64,000 nucleotides of DNA from Endobacterium cereale (GCF_009617585.1 NZ_WIXI01000037.1:62001-126000), one strand, 5' to 3'; shown: positions 52,863 to 61,883, counted from the first letter of the stretch. Notes: a model not told the origin generated them from the letters alone. Numbers and translations are program-made.

Positions 52863-53336
52863 ATGACGCAAAAGGGGATCACTGTCGTTGTCGTTGAAGA
52901 CGAGGCGCTTGTAAGACTGGATATGGTTATGTCGCTCGAGGACGAGGGGTTCATTGTGCTCGAGGCCTCAAATGCAGACGACGCCATCGACATTCTGAAC
53001 GCCCATCCCGAAATCCGCTTGATGTTCACCGATATCGACATGCCGGGCAGCATGGACGGTCTGAAGCTGGCTGCTGCAGTTCGTGACAGGTGGCCGCCTG
53101 TCAAGATCATCGTGGCTTCTGGCCACCGTCAATTGAGCGATGAGCTTTTACCGGTTGAGGGCAAGTTTTTCAGCAAACCGTACGACCACGGCCGCGTCAT
53201 CGCGACCATGAGGGATAGCCGTAGCCTAGGTATCTACCGCGCTGGCAGGCCCCATTTTCCGGGCAGCGTTCGAAGCTGTTCATGGATGAGTTCGCTGGGA
53301 TTGACCGCCGGACCAGCGTCAATCCAGAGTCCATAA
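52863..53336 (+). CDS. Response regulator, receiver only, with abnormal tail
   Basis: Residues 1-118 form a CheY-like receiver: VVVVEDEALVRLDMVMSLED, the acceptor Asp in LMFTDIDMPGSMDGLKLA, VASGHRQ and the switch lysine in FFSKPYDHGRVIATM. The wording matches receivers paired with HWE kinases. After this the frame runs on for about 38 residues of unrelated composition (GIYRAGRPHFPGSVRSCSWM), suggesting loss of the original stop by rearrangement. ATG 52863 follows GAG-rich sequence. It lies 159 bases after the kinase gene. Confidence 0.85.
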   Translation: MTQKGITVVVVEDEALVRLDMVMSLEDEGFIVLEASNADDAIDILNAHPEIRLMFTDIDMPGSMDGLKLAAAVRDRWPPVKIIVASGHRQLSDELLPVEGKFFSKPYDHGRVIATMRDSRSLGIYRAGRPHFPGSVRSCSWMSSLGLTAGPASIQSP

Positions 53337-53449
53337 GTAAGGCATGTTGGACGGTCCGAGACACCGAACGCAATGTCTCTGCATTGATGTTGGACCACCG
53401 GACGAGACCACCCTTGGTAAACAAGCTCCAACTGACGCCCGCGTGACAT
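53234..53449 (-). CDS. Possible small hypothetical protein
   Basis: A minus-strand frame gives about 71 residues (SRGRQLELVYQGWSRPVVQH, GVSDRPTCLTYGLWIDAGPA, PSELIHEQLRTLPG). The composition is protein-like, and it overlaps only the abnormal tail of the response regulator. No family is known to me and no strong start signal is seen, so this is tentative. Confidence 0.3.
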   Translation of the reverse strand: MSRGRQLELVYQGWSRPVVQHQCRDIAFGVSDRPTCLTYGLWIDAGPAVNPSELIHEQLRTLPGKWGLPAR

Positions 53450-53540
53450 ACCCGCTTTTTGTTGCACTGCGGTATTGGGAATTTGGTAACATATTCCAAT
53501 GACTCTGCTCCTATCTCGGTAGGGAACCTTGGGGGCAAGG

Positions 53541-53779
53541 ATGAAGAAGAGGATACGGCTGCATCAGGTTCGCGTCGGGATGTATGTTGAGGAGCTTGAG
53601 GGAGCGGATCTTCCGCTTCCGTATCTTGGGCCTGTTGCGTCTCTCTTCGACGTCGACCTTATGATGAACAGTCATGCGATCAGTGTCGTTATAAATACGC
53701 AGAAGGGCCTGGACGTTGATACCGATCACAAGGAAGTCGTGCTTGATGTGATCGGTTTTGAGTCTGCTCTCGCTTCAAA
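53541..53779 (+). pseudogene. HD-GYP protein, N-terminal part, cut by an IS
   Basis: From ATG 53541 about 80 codons read KKRIRLHQVRVGMYVEELEG, LPYLGPVASLFDVDLMMNSH and VVINTQKGLDVDTDHKEVV, the DUF3391 domain that opens many HD-GYP c-di-GMP phosphodiesterases. The frame then enters the ISL3-family element at 53780. Beyond the far end of the element (55564) no HD-GYP sequence follows, so the rest of the gene (about 300 residues) has been lost, not merely displaced. Confidence 0.75.
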
Positions 53780-55563
53780 GGGGTCTGCCTCACTTTGTGT
53801 GGAGATCGGCCAATTGCACGGGCATCATCCGCGCTCTGAGAAGCTCTGCACCCGCCCGGCCATACATGGCGCGCTTGATCGTCTTCAGTCGGTTGATCTG
53901 ACCTTCCGCTTGACCATTGCTCCAGGGCAGGTCGATGGCGTTACAGACAGCGTCGATATCGCGGCGGAGGACGCGGGCAAAGCGGGCCAGGAAAACCAGG
54001 CCAGAATGAACGGCATCATCAATCCATTCTTCGAGCCTTGCCGACTTTCGGCTACGAAATATTCCGCGAAACCGCATGGAGAAGCTGCGCAAGGTGGCGA
54101 ACGTCTGGGAGCCTTGTTTAAGGGCGTCCACTTTCCGCTCTTGATTGACGGTCAGCGCCCCGCGCGGCTTGATGCAAAGAGCAGCGGCGACAACCGGTGA
54201 GATCCAGTGACCAGTGTGGGGATCACGCACAGGCGCATTGTCATATACGCAATCGACGAGGCCAGTCCGAGCCGGCGCCGCATCACCTTTATCCTCATCC
54301 TCATCCGCTTCCGGCCTCTCCGACCGGCGCCAGGTTGCCAGGAGACGTTCAAGATTGGAAAAGCTGCCGGTGTACCCGCGGTGCTTGATGTCATGAAACA
54401 GATGCCGCCCACGGCGGTTGCCGTCCTTCCAACACTGGGTGAGAAAGGCTTCGAAATACAGAGGAGATGTCGGCTGCAGCGCTCCCCTGCGTCGGTCGGG
54501 TGGCGTTTCAAACGTCAGCCATTTCGCGATGCTGCGACGGCCGTATCCTGTGCGACGCGCAATCTCCGAGCAGGTCAGGCCTTCTTTGCTCAAGGCGTGC
54601 ACCGTCTCGAACACCTCCTTCCGGGACTGCCTATGTGTCCGTCGAAGCTGATTGCGCAACCGCTTTTCAGGCGCCTCCTCATGCAAAGCTCGATCGTCAT
54701 GATCAGTTTCGATGTCCTCGTCTGGCAGCAGTGCTCTGCCTGTAGCTCGGCCGGAGAGGCTCATCTGTTCCTCGATCGCAAGACGCAGGTTCTGGAAGAG
54801 ATGAAAGCGGTCAGCCACCTGAGACGCTTGCGGGGCACCTTCACGAGCAGCCTGCGCATATAGCCCGCATCGATCTCGACTGACCACCTCAATGGCGGGA
54901 TGCCGCTTCAACCATTGTGTAACGCTCGCCACGCTACGATCTTCGAGAATGTCCATGACCTTTCGGCGCTCGAGATCAACGATGATCGTGCCGTAGCGCC
55001 ACGATTTCCTCCAACTCCAGTCATCAATGCCAATGATCCTTGCAGGAGGTTCGTCGTCGGCCCGTGAAGCACTCCGCTTCAAGTGCCGAAGGATGGTGTC
55101 GTCGCTGACCGGCATCCCGAGCTGGTTCATCAAGCGCTCTCCCGGGCGTCCGCCTGTGCCGTGACCCAGCAGGGCCACTATCTTTGTGACCCTCGCTGTC
55201 CTGCGCGCGTAGGGCGAGGCAATATCCGGGATCGGGCCCGAGAATGTTCGTCGTTTGCACTGCCGATATGTGCAACGCCAGCGGCTCAACCGAAGCCTTA
55301 CTGTAACTTCATTGCCTTGGATTGGCAGGTCCTGAAGACTGCGGTACGACCAGCCGTGCCGACTAGTGCTATGCCTCCGGCAATCTGGACAAATGCCCGA
55401 GGACGGTCCGCAAGCCGACACAACCCAGTCACCGTCGCCGTTGGTTGCGATGCTTTGCACCTTGATGCCCGGACCGGGCGACCATTTTGATTTTGTTCTC
55501 ATGCCCGCCAATAGCGAAGGGCCTGCTAACGATCTGTTAACCACACAAAGTGAGGCAGACCCC
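53780..55563. mobile_element. ISL3-family insertion sequence, complete
   Basis: The element is 1784 bp long, bounded by perfect 23-bp inverted repeats (53780-53802 and 55541-55563; outer end GGGGTCTGCCTCACTTTG). It carries one transposase gene on the minus strand whose stop lies inside the left repeat. The flanking 8 bases differ (GCTTCAAA on the left, TTAAGTTT on the right), so the expected 8-bp target duplication of ISL3 elements is missing. Intact ends and gene suggest recent or current activity. Confidence 0.9.
53790..55502 (-). CDS. ISL3-family transposase
   Basis: About 570 residues from the ATG at 55502 (a GTG at 55544 inside the inverted repeat would add 14). The N-terminus has a zinc-binding region (GICPDCRRHSTSRHGWSYRS) and RWRCTYRQCKRRTF. 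The DDE domain has IGIDDWSWRKSWRYGTIIVD, VVSRDRCGLYAQAAREGAPQ, ADRFHLFQNL and, near the end, LPWSNGQAEGQINRLKTIKR. This is the DDE_Tnp_ISL3 pattern with its typical WSNGxxEGxxNRxKxxKR motif. No stop codons or frameshifts interrupt it. Confidence 0.95.
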   Translation of the reverse strand: MRTKSKWSPGPGIKVQSIATNGDGDWVVSACGPSSGICPDCRRHSTSRHGWSYRSLQDLPIQGNEVTVRLRLSRWRCTYRQCKRRTFSGPIPDIASPYARRTARVTKIVALLGHGTGGRPGERLMNQLGMPVSDDTILRHLKRSASRADDEPPARIIGIDDWSWRKSWRYGTIIVDLERRKVMDILEDRSVASVTQWLKRHPAIEVVSRDRCGLYAQAAREGAPQASQVADRFHLFQNLRLAIEEQMSLSGRATGRALLPDEDIETDHDDRALHEEAPEKRLRNQLRRTHRQSRKEVFETVHALSKEGLTCSEIARRTGYGRRSIAKWLTFETPPDRRRGALQPTSPLYFEAFLTQCWKDGNRRGRHLFHDIKHRGYTGSFSNLERLLATWRRSERPEADEDEDKGDAAPARTGLVDCVYDNAPVRDPHTGHWISPVVAAALCIKPRGALTVNQERKVDALKQGSQTFATLRSFSMRFRGIFRSRKSARLEEWIDDAVHSGLVFLARFARVLRRDIDAVCNAIDLPWSNGQAEGQINRLKTIKRAMYGRAGAELLRARMMPVQLADLHTK

Positions 55564-55783
55564 TTAAGTTTGAGAATCGCCGGTTCGGTTTACGCGGGAC
55601 AACTCGGATTATAGGAGGAACGGCATCACGTTTGGTGGGTTTCATCCTCGCTGCCAGGGCAGCGAATTCATGTATAACCGCTCGAGTTTCGTGGATGCTG
55701 CACTAGCGCTTAGAGACTTTGTAAACTATCTACGGTAAGATTCGAGATGTGAACAAACAGGAAACGCAGAAGCACCAAAAGTT

Positions 55784-56854
55784 ATGGCACGCAGCGATCT
55801 TCTAATATCACTGGTAAGAGCCGGCGCCGCCGGTGACCGGGCGACTTTGAAGTCGACGACCGAAGCTTTGGTCGCGGATGAGCGTGCGAAAAACCATCAC
55901 AGTGTCGCCGACCGCCTGGAAAGAGCACTGGCAGCGGTAAACGTGACCCCGCCTGCATTAACTTCGAGTTCTACCCAGTCCGGATCCGGCAAGGACACGA
56001 TCCTCGAGCTTGAGCCACGCACCACGCTGGAACAGTTGATGTTGCCACTTCCCGTCGATCAAGGTGGGCGGCAGCTAATCGAAGAGCATATGCGCTCGGA
56101 TGTCTTGAGGGCGCATGGCTACGAGCCGCGTCATCGGGTCCTGCTTTCCGGCCCACCTGGTAACGGAAAAACATCCTTTGCCGAAGCTGTTGCTGAAGGT
56201 CTTGGGCTTCCCTTTTTTGTCGTCAGATATGACGCGCTGATTGGCAGCTATCTTGGCGAAACGAATGCTCGTCTGCGGAAGCTTTTTGACTATGTACGCA
56301 CGCGACCGAGCGTCCTATTTTTTGATGAATTCGACTCTATCGGTAAGGAGCGCGGCGATACCCACGAAACTGGGGAAATTAAACGTGTCGTCTCTTTCCT
56401 CCTTATGCAGCTCGATCAGCTCCCGAGCTATGTGGTCGTGATCGCTGCGACCAATCATGCCGAGCTCCTTGACCGCGCAGTTTGGCGCCGCTTTCAGATG
56501 CGTCTGAGCTTTCCTGCGCCTGATCGCCAGCGTATCGAAGGCTTTCTCAATAAGATTATCGCACAATGGCCTGATCTTCCTAAAGCGACGTCGAAGACTA
56601 TAAGTGGAAAACTAGGCCCCGTTAGCTTCGCTGAGGCTTTGGATTTCTGCCAGAACGTGCGAAGAAGGCAAATACTCGGCTTGGGAGAAATGTCGGTTGA
56701 TGACGCATTGCGTTCAGAACTTGACCTCTGGGCAACACGTGTGGGACCGGAAATTTTGAATGGCGAGCGATCCGAACAGACCGATGCTGAGGCTGCGCCC
56801 AAGCGCGCCCGCCCAAAGACAACCAGGCAGACAGGCAAACATCCAAAGACCTGA
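55784..56854 (+). CDS. ietA: AAA ATPase of an IetAS-type system
   Basis: The 356-residue protein has a helical N-terminus (about 1-75) and one AAA domain: Walker A GPPGNGKT (123-130), Walker B VLFFDEFDSI with D181 and E182, sensor-1 N224 in AATNHAE and arginine-finger candidates R235/R236. It overlaps the following subtilisin-like protease gene. This pair matches IetA of the Agrobacterium ietAS locus, first described as a toxin-antitoxin-like plasmid stability system and later found among anti-phage defence systems. IetA would restrain or direct the protease. The ISL3 element ends 220 bases upstream. Confidence 0.85.
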   Translation: MARSDLLISLVRAGAAGDRATLKSTTEALVADERAKNHHSVADRLERALAAVNVTPPALTSSSTQSGSGKDTILELEPRTTLEQLMLPLPVDQGGRQLIEEHMRSDVLRAHGYEPRHRVLLSGPPGNGKTSFAEAVAEGLGLPFFVVRYDALIGSYLGETNARLRKLFDYVRTRPSVLFFDEFDSIGKERGDTHETGEIKRVVSFLLMQLDQLPSYVVVIAATNHAELLDRAVWRRFQMRLSFPAPDRQRIEGFLNKIIAQWPDLPKATSKTISGKLGPVSFAEALDFCQNVRRRQILGLGEMSVDDALRSELDLWATRVGPEILNGERSEQTDAEAAPKRARPKTTRQTGKHPKT

Positions 56855-59291
56855 GCCCTTTCCAAAGCAGAGGCAGGAACAGGAGTTTACGCCCAAGTTC
56901 ACGCGGTTAGCACAGCTTCTCCAGCGTGACCCGACCGGATTATCGCTGCGCGCCGATCCTACTGCCCTTGCGCCTGAGCGTCTTCTTGTTTTTGAAGTGA
57001 AAGGTGACGTTGCCAACTTCGCCCGCGCGGTAAATCGTGTTCCCGGCCTGGAGTTGATCGACGAGGAAGAGCTGCCGAGTGACGAGGATAAGGCTCCCTT
57101 CGCATATCTCCTCGTACCAGACCTCACCGCACTTCGTCAGATTCTGTCACTATGGGGCACCTGGGTTTCAGTTGGAGAACTAGCGGAAGGGTATGCGCCA
57201 TGGCGCGATGTCTTTGCCTGCCTGAGAGATCTCAGGGTGTGGGGACCAGCTGACCGAGTACAGCCACTGGATGCCGGAATTCTTGAGGATGAAGTCGACG
57301 GCCTCAATGACGCCGATCTCGTCACTGTCGAGATAGAGCTTATCTATCGTGCTCATGCCAGCGTGGGAGTCGCGGCCGAGAATGCTGTAGTACATGCGAT
57401 CGCTCAAGTAGGCGGCGTTGCCGTACATCGCGCTCGCATAGACGACATCGCCTATCATGCAGTTCTTGCTCGAATTCCAGCTGCCTCGATCCGCATGTTG
57501 ATCGCTGGTGTGCCCGGAAGCCTGGCGTATGTTGAACCGATCATGCATATTCGCCCGCAGAGCGTAGTAACCGGCATCGAGGCGAACGACAGTCTCGCTC
57601 CTTCCTCGCCGGCTTCTGAACCTCCTGTAAGCGACGCCGCGATCCTGGCATTGCTCGATGGGGTTCCAGTCGCCGCCCATCCACTACTACGGAGGCATTT
57701 GAACGTCGAGGACCATTTCGGTCTAGAACCCGACGCGCTGGTTGCTCAACGTGTGCATGGTTCCGCAATGGCTTCCCTGATCGTTCATGGAGACAGGAAC
57801 CGCCCTGAGCCTCCTCTGCCGCGACAGGTTCACTGCATACCTGTCATGGGTAACTCTGACAGATTTCCTCCGGACCGGTTGATCGTTGATTTGATCTATC
57901 AGGCAGTTTTGCAAATGCGTGGAGGAGCCCAGCCGTCGGCGCCGTGGGTCATTATCGTCAATATCTCGCTCGGAAATCTGCGGCGTCCTTTTCACGGTCA
58001 ACTATCGCCCTGGGCGCGACTGCTTGATCGTCTCGCTTATCGTTTCGGCCTCCTTTTCCTGGTAAGCGCGGGCAATGTGATCGGGAGTTTTCATGTTCCT
58101 GCCTTCGACAATCGCATAGCGTTCGAGGACGCAACCGCCGCTGCGCGAGCAGAGGGCGTTGTCAATGCCCTTGCAGCAATCGTAGCCGACAGGCGGCTTC
58201 TCTCACCGTCGGAGACAATCAACGGGCTGACGATTGGTGGACGAAATCTCGATTGGGTTTCGCAGGCCGACCGCGCGTCGGCGAGAGCAAACGTTAACCC
58301 ATTCACAGACCTTGATACGGCCAACCCTTCAAGCGCCCTTGGTCCGGGTTTTGCCGATTCGGTGAAGCCAGACATACTCATGCCGGCCGCGCGCGAACAT
58401 CTTCGTGTCATTGGCGGCGGCGGAGGTGTCACCGTCAGTCCTGCTGGTCCGGCGCGGGGTGCTGGCCTGAAGGTCGCGGCACCACCACGGCCAGGCATCG
58501 AAGGAGCTGAGGCTTTCACGAACGGGACGAGTGCGGCAACTGCGCTTGCTTCTCGCACAGCTCATCGCATCCACGATGCTCTTGAGCAGGCTTACGGCCA
58601 AGAGTTCTTGCAGTTGCAAGGTGTGCATCGCGCTGTTTTGATCAAAGCATTGCTCGTGCATCCCGCCCGTTGGCCCTCTGAAGCTGCCGTTCTGGTGAAG
58701 AGATTGCTCGGACCAGTCGGAAAGGGGCAAGCTCCTCGCCAAAAAGATAACATCCGAAGGTTCTTTGGGTACGGCGTCTATGAGGCTGATGACGCGGTCG
58801 CTTGTGCAGCTGACCGCGCGACCTTCTGGTGTGTGGGAAATCTGGGTCGAGAACGTGTTGTCGATGTGGTGGTGCCGATACCAGTTGCAATGGGTGGGCA
58901 GGCCCGACCCCATTCCATCTCTGCGACACTTGCGTGGTTCACGCCAGTTCTACCCGGACGCAAGTCTTACCGGTCCGTCAGGATGAAGATACTCGAGCCC
59001 GGGCAACTTGATGGACTGGCTGTCGCAGGTCATGGTACGCAGCCCGACATGAACCAGACCAATCGTGGAACCGTCTTCACCCGCCAGTGGAGCGGCGATC
59101 GAGCGGCCGTAGTGACAGACGGCATGACGATAACACTCCAGGTTCAGCGCGATCCCGACCAAGGTGCTTCTGTCGATGAGGAAGTGCCTTTCGGGTTGGC
59201 GGTTTCACTTGAAATGCCGGGTGAGTTGCGCCTCTACGATCAGGTTCGAACACGCCTGCAGCCGAGGCCCCCACAGCGCGCAATCCCGTAG
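56760..59291 (+). CDS. ietS: Subtilisin-like serine protease of an IetAS-type system
   Basis: The 843-residue protein has a long N-terminal part (1-290), a subtilase (S8) domain and a C-terminal beta region (about 690-835). The catalytic triad is visible as D300 (LALLDGVPV), H333 (RVHGSAMASL) and S591 (NGTSAATAL), with the oxyanion asparagine N439 in SAGN. No signal peptide is seen, so it acts inside the cell. The start at 56760 overlaps ietA by 95 bases; Met9 (56784) is an alternative. In the known ietAS pair the protease is the toxic effector. All catalytic residues are present. Confidence 0.87.
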   Translation: MASDPNRPMLRLRPSAPAQRQPGRQANIQRPEPFPKQRQEQEFTPKFTRLAQLLQRDPTGLSLRADPTALAPERLLVFEVKGDVANFARAVNRVPGLELIDEEELPSDEDKAPFAYLLVPDLTALRQILSLWGTWVSVGELAEGYAPWRDVFACLRDLRVWGPADRVQPLDAGILEDEVDGLNDADLVTVEIELIYRAHASVGVAAENAVVHAIAQVGGVAVHRARIDDIAYHAVLARIPAASIRMLIAGVPGSLAYVEPIMHIRPQSVVTGIEANDSLAPSSPASEPPVSDAAILALLDGVPVAAHPLLRRHLNVEDHFGLEPDALVAQRVHGSAMASLIVHGDRNRPEPPLPRQVHCIPVMGNSDRFPPDRLIVDLIYQAVLQMRGGAQPSAPWVIIVNISLGNLRRPFHGQLSPWARLLDRLAYRFGLLFLVSAGNVIGSFHVPAFDNRIAFEDATAAARAEGVVNALAAIVADRRLLSPSETINGLTIGGRNLDWVSQADRASARANVNPFTDLDTANPSSALGPGFADSVKPDILMPAAREHLRVIGGGGGVTVSPAGPARGAGLKVAAPPRPGIEGAEAFTNGTSAATALASRTAHRIHDALEQAYGQEFLQLQGVHRAVLIKALLVHPARWPSEAAVLVKRLLGPVGKGQAPRQKDNIRRFFGYGVYEADDAVACAADRATFWCVGNLGRERVVDVVVPIPVAMGGQARPHSISATLAWFTPVLPGRKSYRSVRMKILEPGQLDGLAVAGHGTQPDMNQTNRGTVFTRQWSGDRAAVVTDGMTITLQVQRDPDQGASVDEEVPFGLAVSLEMPGELRLYDQVRTRLQPRPPQRAIP

Positions 59292-59394
59292 CGAATGGTC
59301 GAAGTCGTTCGCTTATGGTACCAATTCTGCACCGAAGCTGCCGGTGACTGGGATTGTAGGGTGTTTTCAATTGGTTGAGATTTCGAAATGGCGG

Positions 59395-59421
59395 GTCGTT
59401 GGTTCGGCTCCCCTCAAGGCG
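59395..59421 (+). repeat. T-loop-like dispersed repeat, copy 7
   Basis: GTCGTTGGTTCGGCTCCC, then CTCAAGGCG, has two changes in the core but an exact right part. It lies 104 bases after ietS, at the border to the redox gene cluster. Confidence 0.53.
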
Positions 59422-59500
59422 CAAGATTTGCGAAGCGCATAGCCGCCAGCACGAGCTGGTTGGCGCGAACGCACCGCGTCAAGCCCGCAAATCATGGCCC

Positions 59501-59956
59501 CTAGGTCAGAGGCGGCTCATCTTTCGCGGAGGTCCAGCGATTAGGCCCACCCGCCAAAACCTCCTTCTGGGACCGAGGTCTGCAGTTTCCCGTGTCGCAG
59601 GTAATGCCATGCAACGCCTGAAGCCTCTCGCCCCATCCGCACATGCTAACCAGTAGCGGCTCCAATGAGAACCCGAGCTCCGTGAGTTCGTACTCTACCT
59701 TGGGCGGCACTTCGGGGTAAATAGTTCGGCTGATGATGCCGTCGGCCTCTAACTCCCTCAATTGAAGCGTGATCATTCGCGGCGTCGCTGCAGGAGTGAG
59801 ACGACAGATTGCGTTAAATCTCATTTTGCCGTCGAGCAAATGAAACAGAATGACGGGCTTCCAGATGCCACCGATGACCGAGATCGTCGCCTCTACAGCG
59901 CATCCCGTTTTCGATGCTGCGCGGCGCGTCCGCTTCATGGGGGTACTATCATTCAT
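59501..59956 (-). CDS. HxlR-family transcriptional regulator
   Basis: The 151-residue winged-helix protein has the HxlR signature: CAVEATISVIGGIWKPVILF with Cys19 before the first helix, LLDGKMRFNAICRLTPAATP, then MITLQLRELEADGIISRTIY, VPPKVEYELTELGFSLEPLL. Cys at this position senses electrophiles or oxidants in relatives such as YodB and HypR. It is divergent from an NmrA-like gene (135 bases between the starts) and probably regulates it. About 30 extra residues form a polar C-terminal tail. Confidence 0.9.
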   Translation of the reverse strand: MNDSTPMKRTRRAASKTGCAVEATISVIGGIWKPVILFHLLDGKMRFNAICRLTPAATPRMITLQLRELEADGIISRTIYPEVPPKVEYELTELGFSLEPLLVSMCGWGERLQALHGITCDTGNCRPRSQKEVLAGGPNRWTSAKDEPPLT

Positions 59957-60091
59957 GATACTACATGCTCTCTTTGTACGTACTTACTGAGCAAGCAGCT
60001 TACCTTTATGTAGTTCACTTGGAAAGACGGATGCACCGAAACCAGAGTGCCTGTTTCCAATGGCTGAACCTACACAAGGAACTGAGTATTG

Positions 60092-61045
60092 ATGCCTCAA
60101 GAACAAAAACCGCTAATTTCGGTTGTCGGCGCAACCAGCAAACAGGGCCGAAGCGTTGCGATGACGCTCCTCAAAAGCAACCAATATCGGGTCCGCGCTC
60201 TGACCAGAAACCCCGCTTCGGCGGCAGCCCGTCGTCTGGCTGATCTGGGGGCGGAAATCGTTGTCGCGCCACTCGGTCTCGGGCATCAGAAGGAACTGGT
60301 TACGGCATTTCACGGTGCCGACGGTGCTTATCTGATGACTCCCCAGCTGGTACCTCAAGACAATGCCGAACTTGCGCTTGGCAAACAGCTTGCCGATGCA
60401 GCAGTCGAGGCCGGCGTAGGCCACATTGTTTTTTCCACTCTAGAGAATGTCGACAGAATTACCGCAGGTAAAAAATTTACGCCGCACTTCACCGACAAGG
60501 CGCTGGTTGCTGAGTACATTCGCACTTTGCCTGTTACGCATTCGTTCGTATCGCTTGCATTCTTCTACACGAACCTACTCGAGTATTACGTTCCCCAGAT
60601 GGAAGGGGACACGCTCCTGATGCCAATTTACCTCCCGGAAGACTGCCGTGCACCGTTTGTCGATCCGACGACGGCGACGGGACCAGCTGTGCTCGCTGTA
60701 TTGTCTGACCCGGACACGTTCAAGGGTAAGACACTTCCGATCGTGGGTGACATCATTTCACCTCGCGAAATGGTTGAAACGTTTCAGCGAGTAACGGGCA
60801 TCAGGGCCGAATACCGCAGCGCCTTCAAGCGTGAGGAACTCCTGCATTACTTTCCTGGTTTCGGTGCCAACGATCTCCTCGGGCAGGAACTGATCGGAAT
60901 GGTCGAATATGCCGTAGAATATGGTTACTTTGGCAAGGAACACGATTTGGAATGGAGCCGGCGCTTGGACCCGGAGACGCTCTCCTGGGAAAAGTTCCTT
61001 CAAACCTCGGGATGGCGCGGCGGTAAGCGTCAGTTTGGGCTTTGA
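60092..61045 (+). CDS. NmrA-family NAD(P)-binding protein
   Basis: The 317-residue protein begins with a Rossmann fold: ISVVGATSKQGRSVAMTLLK (GxxxxxG variant of NmrA proteins) and YRVRALTRNPASAAARRLAD, where basic residues after the second strand suggest NADP. Later blocks are GADGAYLMTPQ, AAVEAGVGHIVFSTLENVD and FYTNLLEYYVPQ. The family includes redox sensors and quinone or azo reductases. ATG 60092 or TTG 60089 can start it; AAGGA lies 8-11 bases upstream. It is divergent from the HxlR gene and followed by the SnoaL-like gene. Confidence 0.87.
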   Translation: MPQEQKPLISVVGATSKQGRSVAMTLLKSNQYRVRALTRNPASAAARRLADLGAEIVVAPLGLGHQKELVTAFHGADGAYLMTPQLVPQDNAELALGKQLADAAVEAGVGHIVFSTLENVDRITAGKKFTPHFTDKALVAEYIRTLPVTHSFVSLAFFYTNLLEYYVPQMEGDTLLMPIYLPEDCRAPFVDPTTATGPAVLAVLSDPDTFKGKTLPIVGDIISPREMVETFQRVTGIRAEYRSAFKREELLHYFPGFGANDLLGQELIGMVEYAVEYGYFGKEHDLEWSRRLDPETLSWEKFLQTSGWRGGKRQFGL

Positions 61046-61175
61046 CAAACCTTTATGCCGACATCGGGAAATCTTATCCCGCCTAGTCAAAAAGCCCGGC
61101 CTCGCCGCAATTCTCGCCGCCGGCCGACCGTTGCTTAAACTCATAAATCAACTCCACCTAACATTGGGAAACGAA

Positions 61176-61574
61176 ATGAGCGTTGAAGACAACAAGCGCG
61201 TCGTGCGCGAGTTCTGCGACCACTTCAAGAAGTCGAATGCCAACGGTCTGATCGATGCGATGACAGACGATGCCACCTGGTGGGTCAACGGCAAGCCGCA
61301 CCTCTTTCCGTCGTCGGGCACGAGAACTAAAGAGGATGCCGCAAAAATGTTCCGTAACATGTTTTCAGCCTATACCGACGGCCTTGATATGCAGATCGTC
61401 AGCGTTATCGGCGAAGGCGACATCGTGGCAGCCGAAACGCGTTCACACGCTACGACGAAAACCGGGAAGGTGTACGAAAACGAGTACGCATTTCTGTTCA
61501 CCATCAGGGACGGCAAGATCGCAAAGGTGCGCGAATACACCGACTTGCTTCACGTTCTGGAAGTGTTCGGTTGA
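61176..61574 (+). CDS. SnoaL-like / NTF2-fold protein
   Basis: The 132-residue protein fits the ketosteroid-isomerase-like fold: EDNKRVVREFCDHFKKSNAN, LIDAMTDDATWWVNGKPHLF, GEGDIVAAETRSHATTKTGK and YENEYAFLFTIRDGKIAKVR, then EYTDLLHVLEVFG. The family contains isomerases, cyclases and non-enzymatic binding proteins. It probably belongs to the redox gene group started by NmrA, 130 bases upstream. Substrate unknown. Confidence 0.83.
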   Translation: MSVEDNKRVVREFCDHFKKSNANGLIDAMTDDATWWVNGKPHLFPSSGTRTKEDAAKMFRNMFSAYTDGLDMQIVSVIGEGDIVAAETRSHATTKTGKVYENEYAFLFTIRDGKIAKVREYTDLLHVLEVFG

Positions 61575-61600
61575 TCGGGCCGCGCGCCCTAGGTGCTCTG

Positions 61601-61780
61601 AACCGCTCGCCAGCCAGATGCTGGCACTGGGCATCAGTTTCCAGCGTTCGTTTTTCCACAACCATACTGCGCAGCATGTCGACAATATTGTCAAACTGAT
61701 TGCGCCGAAAGGGCGTGTCTGCTTATCAATGATCCGTCTGACGTTGACGGCATCTCATTCAAGCCCCAGTCTGTATCCGC
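61601..61780 (+). pseudogene. Zinc-type alcohol dehydrogenase fragment
   Basis: The frame reads EPLASQMLALGISFQRSFFH, NHTAQHVDNIVKLIAPKGRV and CL, then after a one-base shift INDPSDVDGISFKPQSVS. These match the middle-to-C-terminal part of zinc-binding alcohol dehydrogenase/quinone oxidoreductase relatives (HTAQHxxxIVKLIAPQGRxCLIDDP). The N-terminal half and the real end are missing. It sits between the SnoaL and LysR genes, the place where an intact dehydrogenase would complete this redox cluster. Confidence 0.6.
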
Positions 61781-61883
61781 TTGTTTTTGGCTCGCCAGTC
61801 ACTTTACATGGATCTAACCAATGGTCATGTTTCCGTAGGCGCTAAGGGCTATGCAACAATCATTTTGAGGTCAGGGAAGCTTT

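Noticed and set aside
52662..52871. Minus-strand frame of 69 codons between kinase and receiver
   Set aside because: It looks moderately protein-like (LFDYANLMNALDDRLIRGEL) but overlaps the kinase 3' end and the receiver start, with no start signal or family.
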